A program made the position numbers and the translations under genes. A DNA stretch of 33,379 nucleotides. Origin: an uncultured Eubacterium sp. (GTDB lineage Bacteria > Bacillota > Clostridia > Lachnospirales > Lachnospiraceae). The notes beneath the pieces were generated by a model. It was not told where the DNA came from and ran no database searches. It saw only the letters and a list, made by a program, of their open reading frames with translations. The stretch spans positions 1 to 33,379 of the forward strand of contig CAKRDZ010000032.1 of assembly GCA_934316845.1 (NCBI GenBank), written 5' to 3'. Numbering within the stretch: position 1 is the stretch's first letter; each line of letters begins with the position of its first letter. Positions 1 to 8,177 of the stretch are shown one piece after another.

Positions 1-199
1 CCGCACACGTCATTTCTTGCTTTTTTCTTTTTGGCGTGTGCGACGCGGCAGTTTTGAGCCGGCAGGGGCGGCTCCGCACACGCTATTTCTTGCTTTTTTC
101 TTTTTGACGTGTGCGATACGGCAGTTTGGAGCCGCCGGGGGGGCGGCTCCGCACACGTCATTTCTTGCTTTTTTCTTTTTGGCGTGTGCAGTGCGGCGG
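1..199. repeat. Tandem interrupted-palindrome array, family 1 (about 74-bp unit, 3 copies)
   Basis: Three copies begin at 1, 74 and 149 (periods 73 and 75). Each copy has a left arm GCACACGTCA or close variant, a T/C-rich loop of about 20 nt, and a right arm TGGCGTGTGC, so each can fold into a hairpin. A G/C-rich linker containing GGCGGCT separates copies one and two and copies two and three. The first copy starts at the window edge, so the array may continue to the left. Open frames through it have no ribosome site and look spurious. Confidence 0.85.
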
Positions 200-201
200 C
201 T

Positions 202-347
202 GTCATGCCTATTGCCACTTTTCCCTTCCACGGCATGACCTTTCCCAGCTCCCCTGTCATGCCTATTGCCACTTTTCCCTTCCACGGCATGACCTTTCCC
301 AGCACAACAGTCATGCCAATTACCACTTTTCCCTTCCACAGCATGAC
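202..347. repeat. Tandem interrupted-palindrome array, family 2 (54-bp unit, 3 copies)
   Basis: Copies start at 202, 256 and 310, exactly 54 bp apart. Each has arms GTCATGCC and GGCATGAC around a 22-nt pyrimidine-rich loop; the third copy is slightly degenerate, with a 7-bp arm match. It follows family 1 directly but shares no arm sequence with it. The loop sequence is conserved between copies, so this is not a CRISPR array. With family 1 it fills the first part of the gene-free stretch 1-465. Confidence 0.85.
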
Positions 348-408
348 TCTTCATGACACAACAACTCGTCCCCTCCTCCAGCACCCCCTTCACATGCCTG
401 CACGCCCT

Positions 409-446
409 AAAAAAACAAGGTCATTGCACCCCCGGCGCAACAACCT
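409..446 (-). terminator. Intrinsic terminator of the mrp-prmA operon
   Basis: Read on the minus strand, a 13-bp stem (434-446 pairing with 418-430, including three G-U wobbles) closes a 3-nt loop and is followed at once by a T-rich run with seven consecutive T (409-415). It lies 20 nt past the prmA stop codon. Confidence 0.8.
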
Positions 447-465
447 ATTTCCCTCATATATGAAA

Positions 466-1488
466 CTATTTACAAACAAAACACACCCACTCTTTAATGG
501 AAGTCTTTTCCAAAATCGTAAAGCCGTTCTGCAGAAGCGCCGCCTCTACTTCATCTGCTTTTTCATCGATAATTCCCGACGAGATAAAAATTCCATTTTC
601 TGCCATATGTGAGCGGACGACCGCTGACAATGGGATAATAACGTCTGCAAGAATGTTGGCGGTGACAATATCATAGCCTCCTCCGGCAAGTTCACTCAGT
701 TTCTTTCCATTGACCGAACGCTCCGTTGCTGTCGGCGCGCTGAATGTATAAGAGTGGTCTTTGGCGACATTTTCGATCAGGTCTCCGGCATACAGCTGAT
801 ACTGCTCCGGTTTCAGACCATTGATCTCCATATTTTCGCCTGCAACATCTACCGCCACTTCGTCAATGTCCGTTGCGCAGGCAAAAGAAGCGCCTAATTT
901 CAAAGCCGCGATGGCAAGGATTCCACTTCCGCAGCCGATGTCAAAAATGCGTTTATCCTGGCAGCCCCATTTGGAAAGAGCCTGGATACAAAGTTTCGTC
1001 GTCTCGTGAGTACCCGTTCCAAACGCAATTCCCGGATCAATTTCAACCACAACATCTTTTTCCGGTGCATAGTCTTCTACATTTGTAGTCTCCCATGTCG
1101 GCTTGATCACGACATTTTCTGAGGCGCGGAATGGCTTGAAAAATGTCTTCCAGTTATTAACCCAGTCTTTGTCCTCCGTTTCTGACAAACTGACTGTCCC
1201 TTTTCCGATGTTCGTGTAACTTTTGATCTCCTGGAAAATATTCTGCACCTGCATGATGACTGTATCCGGATTGCAGTTTTCCGGTTCCATATAAAAATGT
1301 ACTTTGGCGGAGCCGTCATTTTCCTCCGGATCCGGCAGGATGTCCACATACATCTGCCGTTTTTCCTCTTCCGTAAGCGGAATGTGATCCTCGATCTCGA
1401 TTCCCTCGACACCGATCTCATCCAACATATAGCTTAATATATCCACCGCGTCAGTGTGGGTTTCCAACGTAAAACGTATCCATTTCAT
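466..1488 (-). CDS. prmA: Ribosomal protein L11 methyltransferase PrmA
   Basis: PrmA is a cytoplasmic S-adenosylmethionine-dependent enzyme that methylates ribosomal protein L11. The 340-residue product has the family's N-terminal L11-binding part, the strongly conserved stretch IDPGIAFGTGTHETT, SAM motif I (DIGCGSGILAIAALKLGA), and a VTANILADVI segment where the family has its NIL motif. It is longer than typical PrmA (about 290-315 residues), partly through an insertion before VTANIL (around TFSAPTATERSVNGKK). The ATG start has an AAAGGAAG ribosome site upstream. It begins 17 nt after the last antiporter gene and is followed by a strong terminator, so it is probably the last cistron of that operon. 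The same gene elsewhere often sits near dnaJ or rsmE, so this neighbourhood is unusual. Confidence 0.95.
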   Translation of the reverse strand: MKWIRFTLETHTDAVDILSYMLDEIGVEGIEIEDHIPLTEEEKRQMYVDILPDPEENDGSAKVHFYMEPENCNPDTVIMQVQNIFQEIKSYTNIGKGTVSLSETEDKDWVNNWKTFFKPFRASENVVIKPTWETTNVEDYAPEKDVVVEIDPGIAFGTGTHETTKLCIQALSKWGCQDKRIFDIGCGSGILAIAALKLGASFACATDIDEVAVDVAGENMEINGLKPEQYQLYAGDLIENVAKDHSYTFSAPTATERSVNGKKLSELAGGGYDIVTANILADVIIPLSAVVRSHMAENGIFISSGIIDEKADEVEAALLQNGFTILEKTSIKEWVCFVCK

Positions 1489-1505
1489 AACTTTTGACTT
1501 CCTTT

Positions 1506-3287
1506 CTACATAACCTTAAGCAGATAAATGAGTGCCGCCATGAGTCCGATGGCAAACATCATCAATCCAAATGACACACTATAAAACACGAGCCGTGTCG
1601 TACGCGAAAATTCGGTACTTCCGACCGCAAACAAATCTCCATAGGAATGACGCTTTGGCACCGGTTTCTTGCGGATCTTAACCCGAACCACATAACTAAT
1701 GCCATCCACAAAACGTCCAAGACCGTAGGCCAATGGGTGTTCCCGTTTCACATGCGGTTTTTTCGGGCGAAGCACGCTCTTCATCATACCAATCGCAAAT
1801 CCGTCGATCAACCGGTCAAAGAGGCGCGAAAACAAAGCTCCCAAAAACGGCAGTAATTTCAGGAAAAATGGACGATAAACCAAATTTTCCAAACCAAACC
1901 ATGACGGGATCACCTCACGGCACACAAAACTGCCATCCTCTTTTTTTATAAATCCTGCTCTTCGTACAACGAAAATATAAATAAGGATTCCGATGGCAAT
2001 CGAGATCAATGCTCCTTTTAACGTCTCAAAGGAGATAAAATATACCGGTTCCAGCACAAGTCCCATAATACCGACAATCACGATAACTGCTGCCAGCACC
2101 CATAAACAGATCCGGATTGGAATCGACGGGCCTTTTTCCCCTGTGGTTTGCACCGGTTCGTCCACTTTATTGCAAAACAGTGCCACAAACAATTTTAACA
2201 TATAAGCCACCGTCAATCCACCACAAAATAAGAAAATCCACTCCGCCGCAGGCATCATAAACTCAAAATAAGGAGCGCCAAGTGATGCTTCATGCAGCAT
2301 TGTTTTACTGATATATCCCGAAAGCAGCGGGATTCCGCCCATGCCAAGAGCGGCGATGGCGACAGGAATTTTCAATGACTTCTTTTTGCGGATCACACCA
2401 CCGATCCGATTCAGATCGGTCGTACCTGCCATCGCAAAGATCACACCCGCCACAGTAAATAAAATCAGCTTAAAAATCGAATGGTTTGCTGCGTGAAGCA
2501 GGACTCCATAAAAGCCATCAAGCCCTTCCGTAATCGTACATACGCTGATACCAAACAAAATAAAACCAATCTGTGACATCGACGAATACGCAAGTAATTT
2601 CTTCATATCGGTCGCAAAGATGGCAAATGCCCCTCCGACAAACATCGTACAAAGAGCAAGTACCATCAGAAGCGCCTTCCAATAGTGCAATGACCCAATC
2701 GGACTCGTGGTGAGCAACAAAATTCCATAAATTCCAGTTTTTGACAGAAGTGATGAGAGCAGCGTCGTTCCCACCGGCGGTGCCGCCGTATACGTATCGG
2801 GCAGCCAGGTATGGAGCGGAAACATTCCGGCTTTTGCACCATAACCAAACAAAAGGCAGGCACCGGCGATAAAGAGATTACGCCGGTTGACCGGAGTTCC
2901 TTCAAAGGCGATCCACATTTGACGGATCTCCGTCAGTTCAAACGTTCCAAACATATAATACAAAATCATCAATCCGTACAGCATCACAAGTCCACCGGCG
3001 ATCCCGTATGCCAGATAAGAAAAAGATGCCTTTTTCGCATATTCACTCTCGTCATTTGGCACATAGGCAAATGACGCAAGTGTCATGATCTCAAAAAAGA
3101 AAAACTGTTTCATCAGATTCGTTCCGGAAAGAAAAAATTCAACCGTCGCCACGATCGTCAACAGATAGAAAAACAAAAATCGTTTATTGTGCGTTGATAC
3201 CCGGAACTGCTGCGGCAAAGCACATAACGTCACGATAGATGACACAAGTGTAAGCCCTAAAAAGAAAATCGAATATATATCTAACAT
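1506..3287 (-). CDS. Proton-conducting antiporter-like membrane subunit (MrpD/NuoL-M-N family, fourth copy, N-terminally short)
   Basis: Polytopic inner-membrane protein of the complex I/Mrp antiporter family, 593 residues from the chosen start. The family's key charged residues are present: Glu66 in FFFFEIMTL, Lys152 in KAGMFPLHTWLP, Lys183 in LLSKTGIYG, the HAANHSIFK histidine-lysine helix, and Lys328 in LSGYISK. Relative to the three sister subunits the key Glu comes about 70 residues earlier, so the first two helices are missing, while the C-terminus is extended by roughly 150 residues with basic cytoplasmic segments and a final membrane helix, as in NuoL/HyfB-like subunits. The ATG at 3287 is preferred to the GTG at 3299 because GGAGG overlaps that GTG but lies 11 nt before the ATG. 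The preceding gene's TAG stop is in the same frame. Penultimate gene of the operon. Confidence 0.85.
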   Translation of the reverse strand: MLDIYSIFFLGLTLVSSIVTLCALPQQFRVSTHNKRFLFFYLLTIVATVEFFLSGTNLMKQFFFFEIMTLASFAYVPNDESEYAKKASFSYLAYGIAGGLVMLYGLMILYYMFGTFELTEIRQMWIAFEGTPVNRRNLFIAGACLLFGYGAKAGMFPLHTWLPDTYTAAPPVGTTLLSSLLSKTGIYGILLLTTSPIGSLHYWKALLMVLALCTMFVGGAFAIFATDMKKLLAYSSMSQIGFILFGISVCTITEGLDGFYGVLLHAANHSIFKLILFTVAGVIFAMAGTTDLNRIGGVIRKKKSLKIPVAIAALGMGGIPLLSGYISKTMLHEASLGAPYFEFMMPAAEWIFLFCGGLTVAYMLKLFVALFCNKVDEPVQTTGEKGPSIPIRICLWVLAAVIVIVGIMGLVLEPVYFISFETLKGALISIAIGILIYIFVVRRAGFIKKEDGSFVCREVIPSWFGLENLVYRPFFLKLLPFLGALFSRLFDRLIDGFAIGMMKSVLRPKKPHVKREHPLAYGLGRFVDGISYVVRVKIRKKPVPKRHSYGDLFAVGSTEFSRTTRLVFYSVSFGLMMFAIGLMAALIYLLKVM

Positions 3288-3302
3288 TTGTCCATCCACC
3301 TC

Positions 3303-4781
3303 CTAAAGCAAGCCATTAGCAACCCATGTAAAAAAGGTCATAAGCGGCTTCGAATACAAACCAAAAACAACGATCAGTATGGCAAAGAGAACCATCGGCA
3401 CTTTCATCTGCCAGCCCGGATCACAGTTCGTTTTTCCGTTGTCATCCGCCGGTTCTACCAGATAAGCTTTTCCTAAAATTGTAAATATATAGATTGCGGT
3501 CAAAAAGGCAGACAACACCAGGATTAAAATCAGGTACGGTGCCAGCCAGTTTCCCTTTTGATAAGCATCTACCGCCGCAGTCGCAATGTTCCATTTGCTG
3601 ATAAATCCGGTAAGCGGCGGGATTCCGATCAAGGCGATCCCGGCCACGCTCATACAGCCAAATACCACCGGCATCTTTTTTGCCAGACCGGCAATCTCAT
3701 AAATATAATGTTTTCCGGTCTGATGCATAATCGCGCCGACCGCAAAGAAAAGCGAAATTTTCATAATTCCATGGAAGATCATATGTGTCAGGCCGCCGAT
3801 CATTCCCATTGGGGTCATCAATAAAAATCCAAATAAAATATATGACAGGTTGCTTGCTGTCGAATAGGCAAAACGCCGTTTTAAATGCTGTTCCTTGACG
3901 GCATTGGAAGAACAGAATAAAATAGAAATTCCTACCAGTCCAAGTACCATATACTGCGCCGGCGTTCCCCGCAAAAAGGACGTTCCAAAAATGTAATATG
4001 TGATACGCAGGATTGCAAAGGCTCCCGATTTTACCACGGCGACCGCATGCAAAAGCGCCGTCACCGGGGTTGGTGCCACCGAAGCCGTCGGCAGCCATCC
4101 GTGAAGTGGAAACAATGCTGCTTTTACGCCAAATCCCAGTACCATACAGACAAAAACGGCCTGCAAAAGTGCTTCATGTCCGCTCACTTTCGTCATATCC
4201 AGTACACCGCCAAACGTAAAATTCATGCTCGTTCCATAGCGGAGGACAAAGATAAATCCAATAAACGCAAACGCCGCTCCGCCGATCGAATAATACGCAT
4301 ATTTCCGTCCGGCATACCGTGCCTCCGAGGTCATTGTATGCATGACAAGCGGAATCGTAACCAGCGTCAGCATTTCATAAAACATATACATCGTCATCAA
4401 ATTGGCGGACATCGCAATTCCAAGCGTGATCCCGTACGTCATTGTGTAAAAGGAGAAGAAACGGTTTTCCCCTTTTTCCCCGTGCATGTACTCAAACGCA
4501 TACAGCGAAGCAAATGGCCACAACGTGCTGACGAGGGCGGCAAATACCATGCCTGCGCCGTCCAGATGCACCGAAACTTCCAGTATACCGGCCAGATTAA
4601 TAAGCCGTGTATAGGATGCCGGATGCAGAAGCAGCGAAATCCACATCAAAATCGAAGTCGCGATCACGATACATTCTACATAAACATTTCTCTGTTGCCG
4701 CCGTTTCCACGGAAAGAGAGGAAGTACGGCTCCTCCCAGGATTGGCAGCACAATTGGTAAAACTAATAATAACACATTCAT
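3303..4781 (-). CDS. Proton-conducting antiporter-like membrane subunit (MrpD/NuoM-like, third copy)
   Basis: A 492-residue polytopic membrane protein of the NuoL/M/N-MrpA/D family. Diagnostic features are Glu136 in MYMFYEMLTL, Lys220 in VKAALFPLHGWLPTA, Lys251 in VVKSGAFAIL, the HMIFHGIMKISLFF helix with His and Lys, and GFISKW in the later helix. These charged residues form the proton path in this family. It starts 25 nt after the second copy stops. A GGGGG ribosome-like stretch is about 13 nt before the ATG, slightly far. Its TAG stop falls inside the ribosome site of the fourth copy and is in frame with it. The loop after the first HGWLP motif keeps the VAPTPVTALL sequence typical of proton-conducting subunits. 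It would form one of four antiporter-like modules in the complex. Confidence 0.88.
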   Translation of the reverse strand: MNVLLLVLPIVLPILGGAVLPLFPWKRRQQRNVYVECIVIATSILMWISLLLHPASYTRLINLAGILEVSVHLDGAGMVFAALVSTLWPFASLYAFEYMHGEKGENRFFSFYTMTYGITLGIAMSANLMTMYMFYEMLTLVTIPLVMHTMTSEARYAGRKYAYYSIGGAAFAFIGFIFVLRYGTSMNFTFGGVLDMTKVSGHEALLQAVFVCMVLGFGVKAALFPLHGWLPTASVAPTPVTALLHAVAVVKSGAFAILRITYYIFGTSFLRGTPAQYMVLGLVGISILFCSSNAVKEQHLKRRFAYSTASNLSYILFGFLLMTPMGMIGGLTHMIFHGIMKISLFFAVGAIMHQTGKHYIYEIAGLAKKMPVVFGCMSVAGIALIGIPPLTGFISKWNIATAAVDAYQKGNWLAPYLILILVLSAFLTAIYIFTILGKAYLVEPADDNGKTNCDPGWQMKVPMVLFAILIVVFGLYSKPLMTFFTWVANGLL

Positions 4782-4806
4782 TTTTTCACCACGTCCCCCT
4801 CTCTTC

Positions 4807-6276
4807 TTATATCATTCCTTTTACAATATCTTCCAAGCCATGAATCAGCGGTTCATTAAAGATTCCAAGCAAAAGCGCCAAAGCTGCCAGGATCACCATC
4901 GGAATAACCATTTTCCGGTCTTCCTTTACCCGTTCTTCCTTTTCCGGTTTGTCATAAAAAGCATGGACGCTTACCGTCAAAAGATAGCCTGCTGTCAAAA
5001 GTGCGCTCACAAGAAGCACAACCGGCCCCGCAATCTTTGCCACACGGATCTCGGAAAAAAGAGCCGTTGTGCCCAATTTCCATTTACTGACAAATCCGCT
5101 GAATGGCGGAATCCCCACAAGAGCAAGGGAAGCAAGGGTAAAACAGACCATGGTAACCGGCATCCGCTTTCCGATTCCCCGATACTCTTCTACTCTTGTA
5201 GTCCCGGTTTCATGAATGACCGCACCGGCACAGAGGAAGAGATTATTTTTAATGAGCGAATGATAGATCACATGCAGCATCGCCCCAACAAAGCCTGCCG
5301 GCTGCAGCAGCATAATACCAAACAGAATGTAAGAAACCTGGCTTACCGTTGAATACGCCAGCCGCCGTTTCATGATCTTTTCCTTATAAGCAAGCATAGA
5401 ACCCATAAATATCGTAAGCAGTGCCAGACCGATCACGATATACTGCACAAAGGACTTCCGCAGAAAATCCGCTCCCGCGATATAATAAACAACACGAAGG
5501 ATAGCAATGACACCCATTTTCGTATTGACGCCCGACAAAATCGCACTCGCCGGCGCCGGTGCGACCGGATGTGCCGTAGAAAGCCAGCCATGCAGCGGAA
5601 ACATACCGGCTTTGGAACCAAACCCGATGATCATCCCCAAAACAGCAAGTTGAAGCGTCGTTTCATGTCCCGCAACCGCTGTGTGCGTGAAATTTCCACC
5701 CGGTGTAAAGGCGATCGACGACGTCAGCTGGTAAACGTAAAAGAACCCGATCAGTCCCAAAAAGGCACCTGCGATCGAATAAAATACATATTTGTATCCG
5801 GCAGCGATTGCTTCTTTCGTCTGCGCATGAATCACGTAGCCAATCGTCGCCAATGTCATTCCCTCGTAAAAAAGGTACATTGTCACCAGATTTCCGGCAC
5901 TTGTAATCCCCATAAGGATTCCCAATGTCATCAGATGGCATCCCAGAAAGCGCGCGCCCTTTTTATCCCCGTTCATATAGGAAAAGGTGTAAAGGGTAAC
6001 CAAAATCCATACAAATACTACAAGTGTAGAAAAAACAGCTCCCAAATCATCCAGATTCAATACGATCGGGATGTCTTCTTTCAATTTCCAGATCGTGACC
6101 GCCGGACTTTTCCCATATAAATTAATTCCGTGAAATACTGCCGTCAGAAGAACAATTCCCATCACAGCCACGGATAATTTTTTGGTAATTCCATCCTGCC
6201 ATTTATGTCCTGCCGTTGCAAGTAAAAATAATACAAAACCACTGATCAGCGGTAAAAATATCGGTATTGCCAGCAT
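4807..6276 (-). CDS. Proton-conducting antiporter-like membrane subunit (MrpD/NuoM-like, second copy)
   Basis: A 489-residue polytopic membrane protein of the MrpD/NuoM family, closest in layout to the third copy (shared TMYxFYExxTL, FPLHGWL and GFVSKW stretches), suggesting the two arose by tandem duplication. Key residues: Glu138 in YLFYEGMTL, Lys222 in SKAGMFPLHGWL, Lys253 in NTKMGVIAIL, and HVIYHSLIKNNLF. The usual HGWLP reads HGWLS here. The ATG at 6276 follows a GAGGGG ribosome site. It lies 38 nt downstream of the first copy, within the same minus-strand operon. Whether it moves H+ only, or H+ against Na+ or K+, cannot be read from sequence. Confidence 0.88.
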   Translation of the reverse strand: MLAIPIFLPLISGFVLFLLATAGHKWQDGITKKLSVAVMGIVLLTAVFHGINLYGKSPAVTIWKLKEDIPIVLNLDDLGAVFSTLVVFVWILVTLYTFSYMNGDKKGARFLGCHLMTLGILMGITSAGNLVTMYLFYEGMTLATIGYVIHAQTKEAIAAGYKYVFYSIAGAFLGLIGFFYVYQLTSSIAFTPGGNFTHTAVAGHETTLQLAVLGMIIGFGSKAGMFPLHGWLSTAHPVAPAPASAILSGVNTKMGVIAILRVVYYIAGADFLRKSFVQYIVIGLALLTIFMGSMLAYKEKIMKRRLAYSTVSQVSYILFGIMLLQPAGFVGAMLHVIYHSLIKNNLFLCAGAVIHETGTTRVEEYRGIGKRMPVTMVCFTLASLALVGIPPFSGFVSKWKLGTTALFSEIRVAKIAGPVVLLVSALLTAGYLLTVSVHAFYDKPEKEERVKEDRKMVIPMVILAALALLLGIFNEPLIHGLEDIVKGMI

Positions 6277-6314
6277 TTCTTCCCCTCTTTCTCTCGTTGA
6301 CTATCACTATTGCT

Positions 6315-7802
6315 CTATGAAAACATCTGCACGCCTGCCGCAATCGCTTCCCACACGAGATTGGAACCGATTCCCAAAAACAGGTTTAAGCCGATAAATA
6401 CAAGGATGGCTGCGACATATGGCGCGCCATTTTGCGCACGTCCCTTTTTGTCCGGGGCCGGCGTGTAAATCGTCATAACGGTATGCAGGAAATACACGGC
6501 ATTGAGAACCGTACTGATCGCCAGCGCGATCATTGCGACCCACATTTTCTCCGGTCCGGCTTCCAAAGCGCCCATCGCAAAATATACTTTGGATGTAAAC
6601 CCGGCAAATAACGGAATTCCGACCATCGACAACGCGCCCACGGCAAAGCCCACGCCGGCCGCCACATTGCGGTAGCCCGCTCCTTTTAAATCTTCAAACA
6701 ATTTGCTGTCGTCCGAAACCTCGGACAATCCCCTTGCCGCGATAAACAGCATGGATTTGGAGGCCGCATGCGAAATAATATGAAAAACGGCTGCAAGCAT
6801 ACCGGTTTTTGTCCCAATTCCGATCCCCATATAAATGTATCCGATCTGTGCCACCGAAGAATACGCGATCATGCGGCGGATATCTACCTGCCGTATCGCA
6901 CGAACAGAGCCGAGGATCATTCCCAGCACGCCGAGAACAAACAACAGATTTCCGACATGATGCGTCTCGATCACGTCAATGCCGATCACACGGTAAAATA
7001 TTTTCAAAAGCAAAAAGATATAGCTTTTTGATACCAGACTCGACAATATGGCACTCGAAGATGCCGTACCGTAACTGTAGGCATCCGGCAGCCAGCTGTG
7101 AAACGGAAACAGCGCCGACTTGATCGCGAGTCCTACACACATGAGTACAATGACTACGGTAAGCGGCATCGTGTACTGTCCATTTGCATTCAGCGCGGCT
7201 ACCGTCTCTTTCATATTGGACATCAGAAGATGCCCGGTAATGCCATAAAGCATCGATATTCCGATCAAAATCAGTCCGGAACCGATCAGACTCATGATCA
7301 TATATTTGGTCGCGGCTACCAGCGTATGTCCGGTTTCACGGATCAAGATCAGACCTCCTGCCGCGATTGTATTGATCTCGATAAATACGTACGCCGTAAA
7401 CATATCGTTGGTGTAGATCAGCGCCAAAAGGGAACTCATCATCAGATTTACGAGTACATAAAACAAATTCTGCTTTGTCTCTGCGATATCTCTCGCGATA
7501 TATTTTCCTCCGCCGGCAACCGACAACAGCATGATCAGGCAAAATACAACCGCCATCACGCCCTCTAAAATACCGACGCGGATCTCATTGCCCCACGGTG
7601 CCGGGAAATGTCCCATCATATAGACATAGGATTCGCCCGTGCCAAGGACAAATGCCAGCACGCAGCCGGACATCACAAGAAGTACCGTCAGCAGGGTAAG
7701 TGTCCACACCCGCGCCTTCTTTGCCGGAAGTACCGAAGATATCACGCCGCTTGCCAGACACATGATAATATTCATAAATGGAAAGTTCTGCACCAGATTC
7801 AT
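6315..7802 (-). CDS. mrpD: Proton-conducting antiporter-like membrane subunit MrpD/MbhH (first copy)
   Basis: A 495-residue polytopic membrane protein. In position it corresponds to MrpD (MbhH in Mbh nomenclature), directly after mrpC. It carries Glu142 (YVFIEINTI), Lys228 (IKSALFPFHSWLPDAYS), Lys259 (LVSKSYIFLL), the HIISHAASKSMLF helix and GFTSKVYF. In characterised MrpD proteins the equivalent Glu and first Lys are essential for antiport. Only 5 nt separate its ATG from the mrpC stop codon; a GGAG site lies inside the end of mrpC. It is the most NuoN/MrpD-like of the four copies. The symbol follows family and position; no biochemical specificity is implied. Confidence 0.88.
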   Translation of the reverse strand: MNLVQNFPFMNIIMCLASGVISSVLPAKKARVWTLTLLTVLLVMSGCVLAFVLGTGESYVYMMGHFPAPWGNEIRVGILEGVMAVVFCLIMLLSVAGGGKYIARDIAETKQNLFYVLVNLMMSSLLALIYTNDMFTAYVFIEINTIAAGGLILIRETGHTLVAATKYMIMSLIGSGLILIGISMLYGITGHLLMSNMKETVAALNANGQYTMPLTVVIVLMCVGLAIKSALFPFHSWLPDAYSYGTASSSAILSSLVSKSYIFLLLKIFYRVIGIDVIETHHVGNLLFVLGVLGMILGSVRAIRQVDIRRMIAYSSVAQIGYIYMGIGIGTKTGMLAAVFHIISHAASKSMLFIAARGLSEVSDDSKLFEDLKGAGYRNVAAGVGFAVGALSMVGIPLFAGFTSKVYFAMGALEAGPEKMWVAMIALAISTVLNAVYFLHTVMTIYTPAPDKKGRAQNGAPYVAAILVFIGLNLFLGIGSNLVWEAIAAGVQMFS

Positions 7803-7807
7803 GAATC

Positions 7808-8176
7808 TTATATCTCCTCTCTCTTCGCGCTAAGTGCGATCTCATCGATATCCAATGTGCCATAACGTTTATACAGTCTCACCGTGATGGCGAGCATCAG
7901 CGCCGTGACGCTGACCGATACAACGATTCCCGTCAATACCAGTCCGCTTGGGATCGGATTGACATATGTCTCTACCCGCAGATCGTCATTGACAACGATC
8001 GGAGCAAGCCGTCCCACGATATACCCTTTCGATGTCAAAAACAGATAGATCGCTGTATCCATAATATTAAATCCCATAATTTTTTTGATCATATTTTTAT
8101 GAAGCAGCAATGTCGTAAGTCCGATGCCAAAAAGGATTACGGCAGCCGTCTCATAATAATTGGTAAATAATGTCAT
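7808..8176 (-). CDS. mrpC: Mrp complex subunit C (MnhC/NuoK-like)
   Basis: A 122-residue protein with three predicted membrane helices, matching the NuoK/MnhC family length. Helix 2 includes KKIMGFNIMDTAIYLFL, the typical MnhC stretch; the loop NPIPSGLVLTGIVVSVSVTAL is the conserved NP(x)P(x)ALVLTAIVI-like segment. The ATG at 8176 is chosen because it starts one base after the TAA of the preceding gene and has a GGGGAG site; the frame is open further upstream, but only inside that gene. The C-terminus is charged and cytoplasmic. It is expected to sit next to MrpD in the complex. Confidence 0.88.
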   Translation of the reverse strand: MTLFTNYYETAAVILFGIGLTTLLLHKNMIKKIMGFNIMDTAIYLFLTSKGYIVGRLAPIVVNDDLRVETYVNPIPSGLVLTGIVVSVSVTALMLAITVRLYKRYGTLDIDEIALSAKREEI

Positions 8177-8177
8177 T

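Noticed and set aside
1..347. CRISPR array
   Set aside because: The sequences between repeat arms are themselves conserved from copy to copy, and no cas gene is present.
10..393. A 127-codon minus-strand frame with repeated GHAVEGKSGNRHD peptides
   Set aside because: It is produced by the palindrome arrays, has no ribosome site, and frames of similar length exist on the other strand through the same repeats.
4047..4760. A 237-codon plus-strand frame
   Set aside because: Shadow of the third antiporter gene; Arg/His-rich composition and no start signal.
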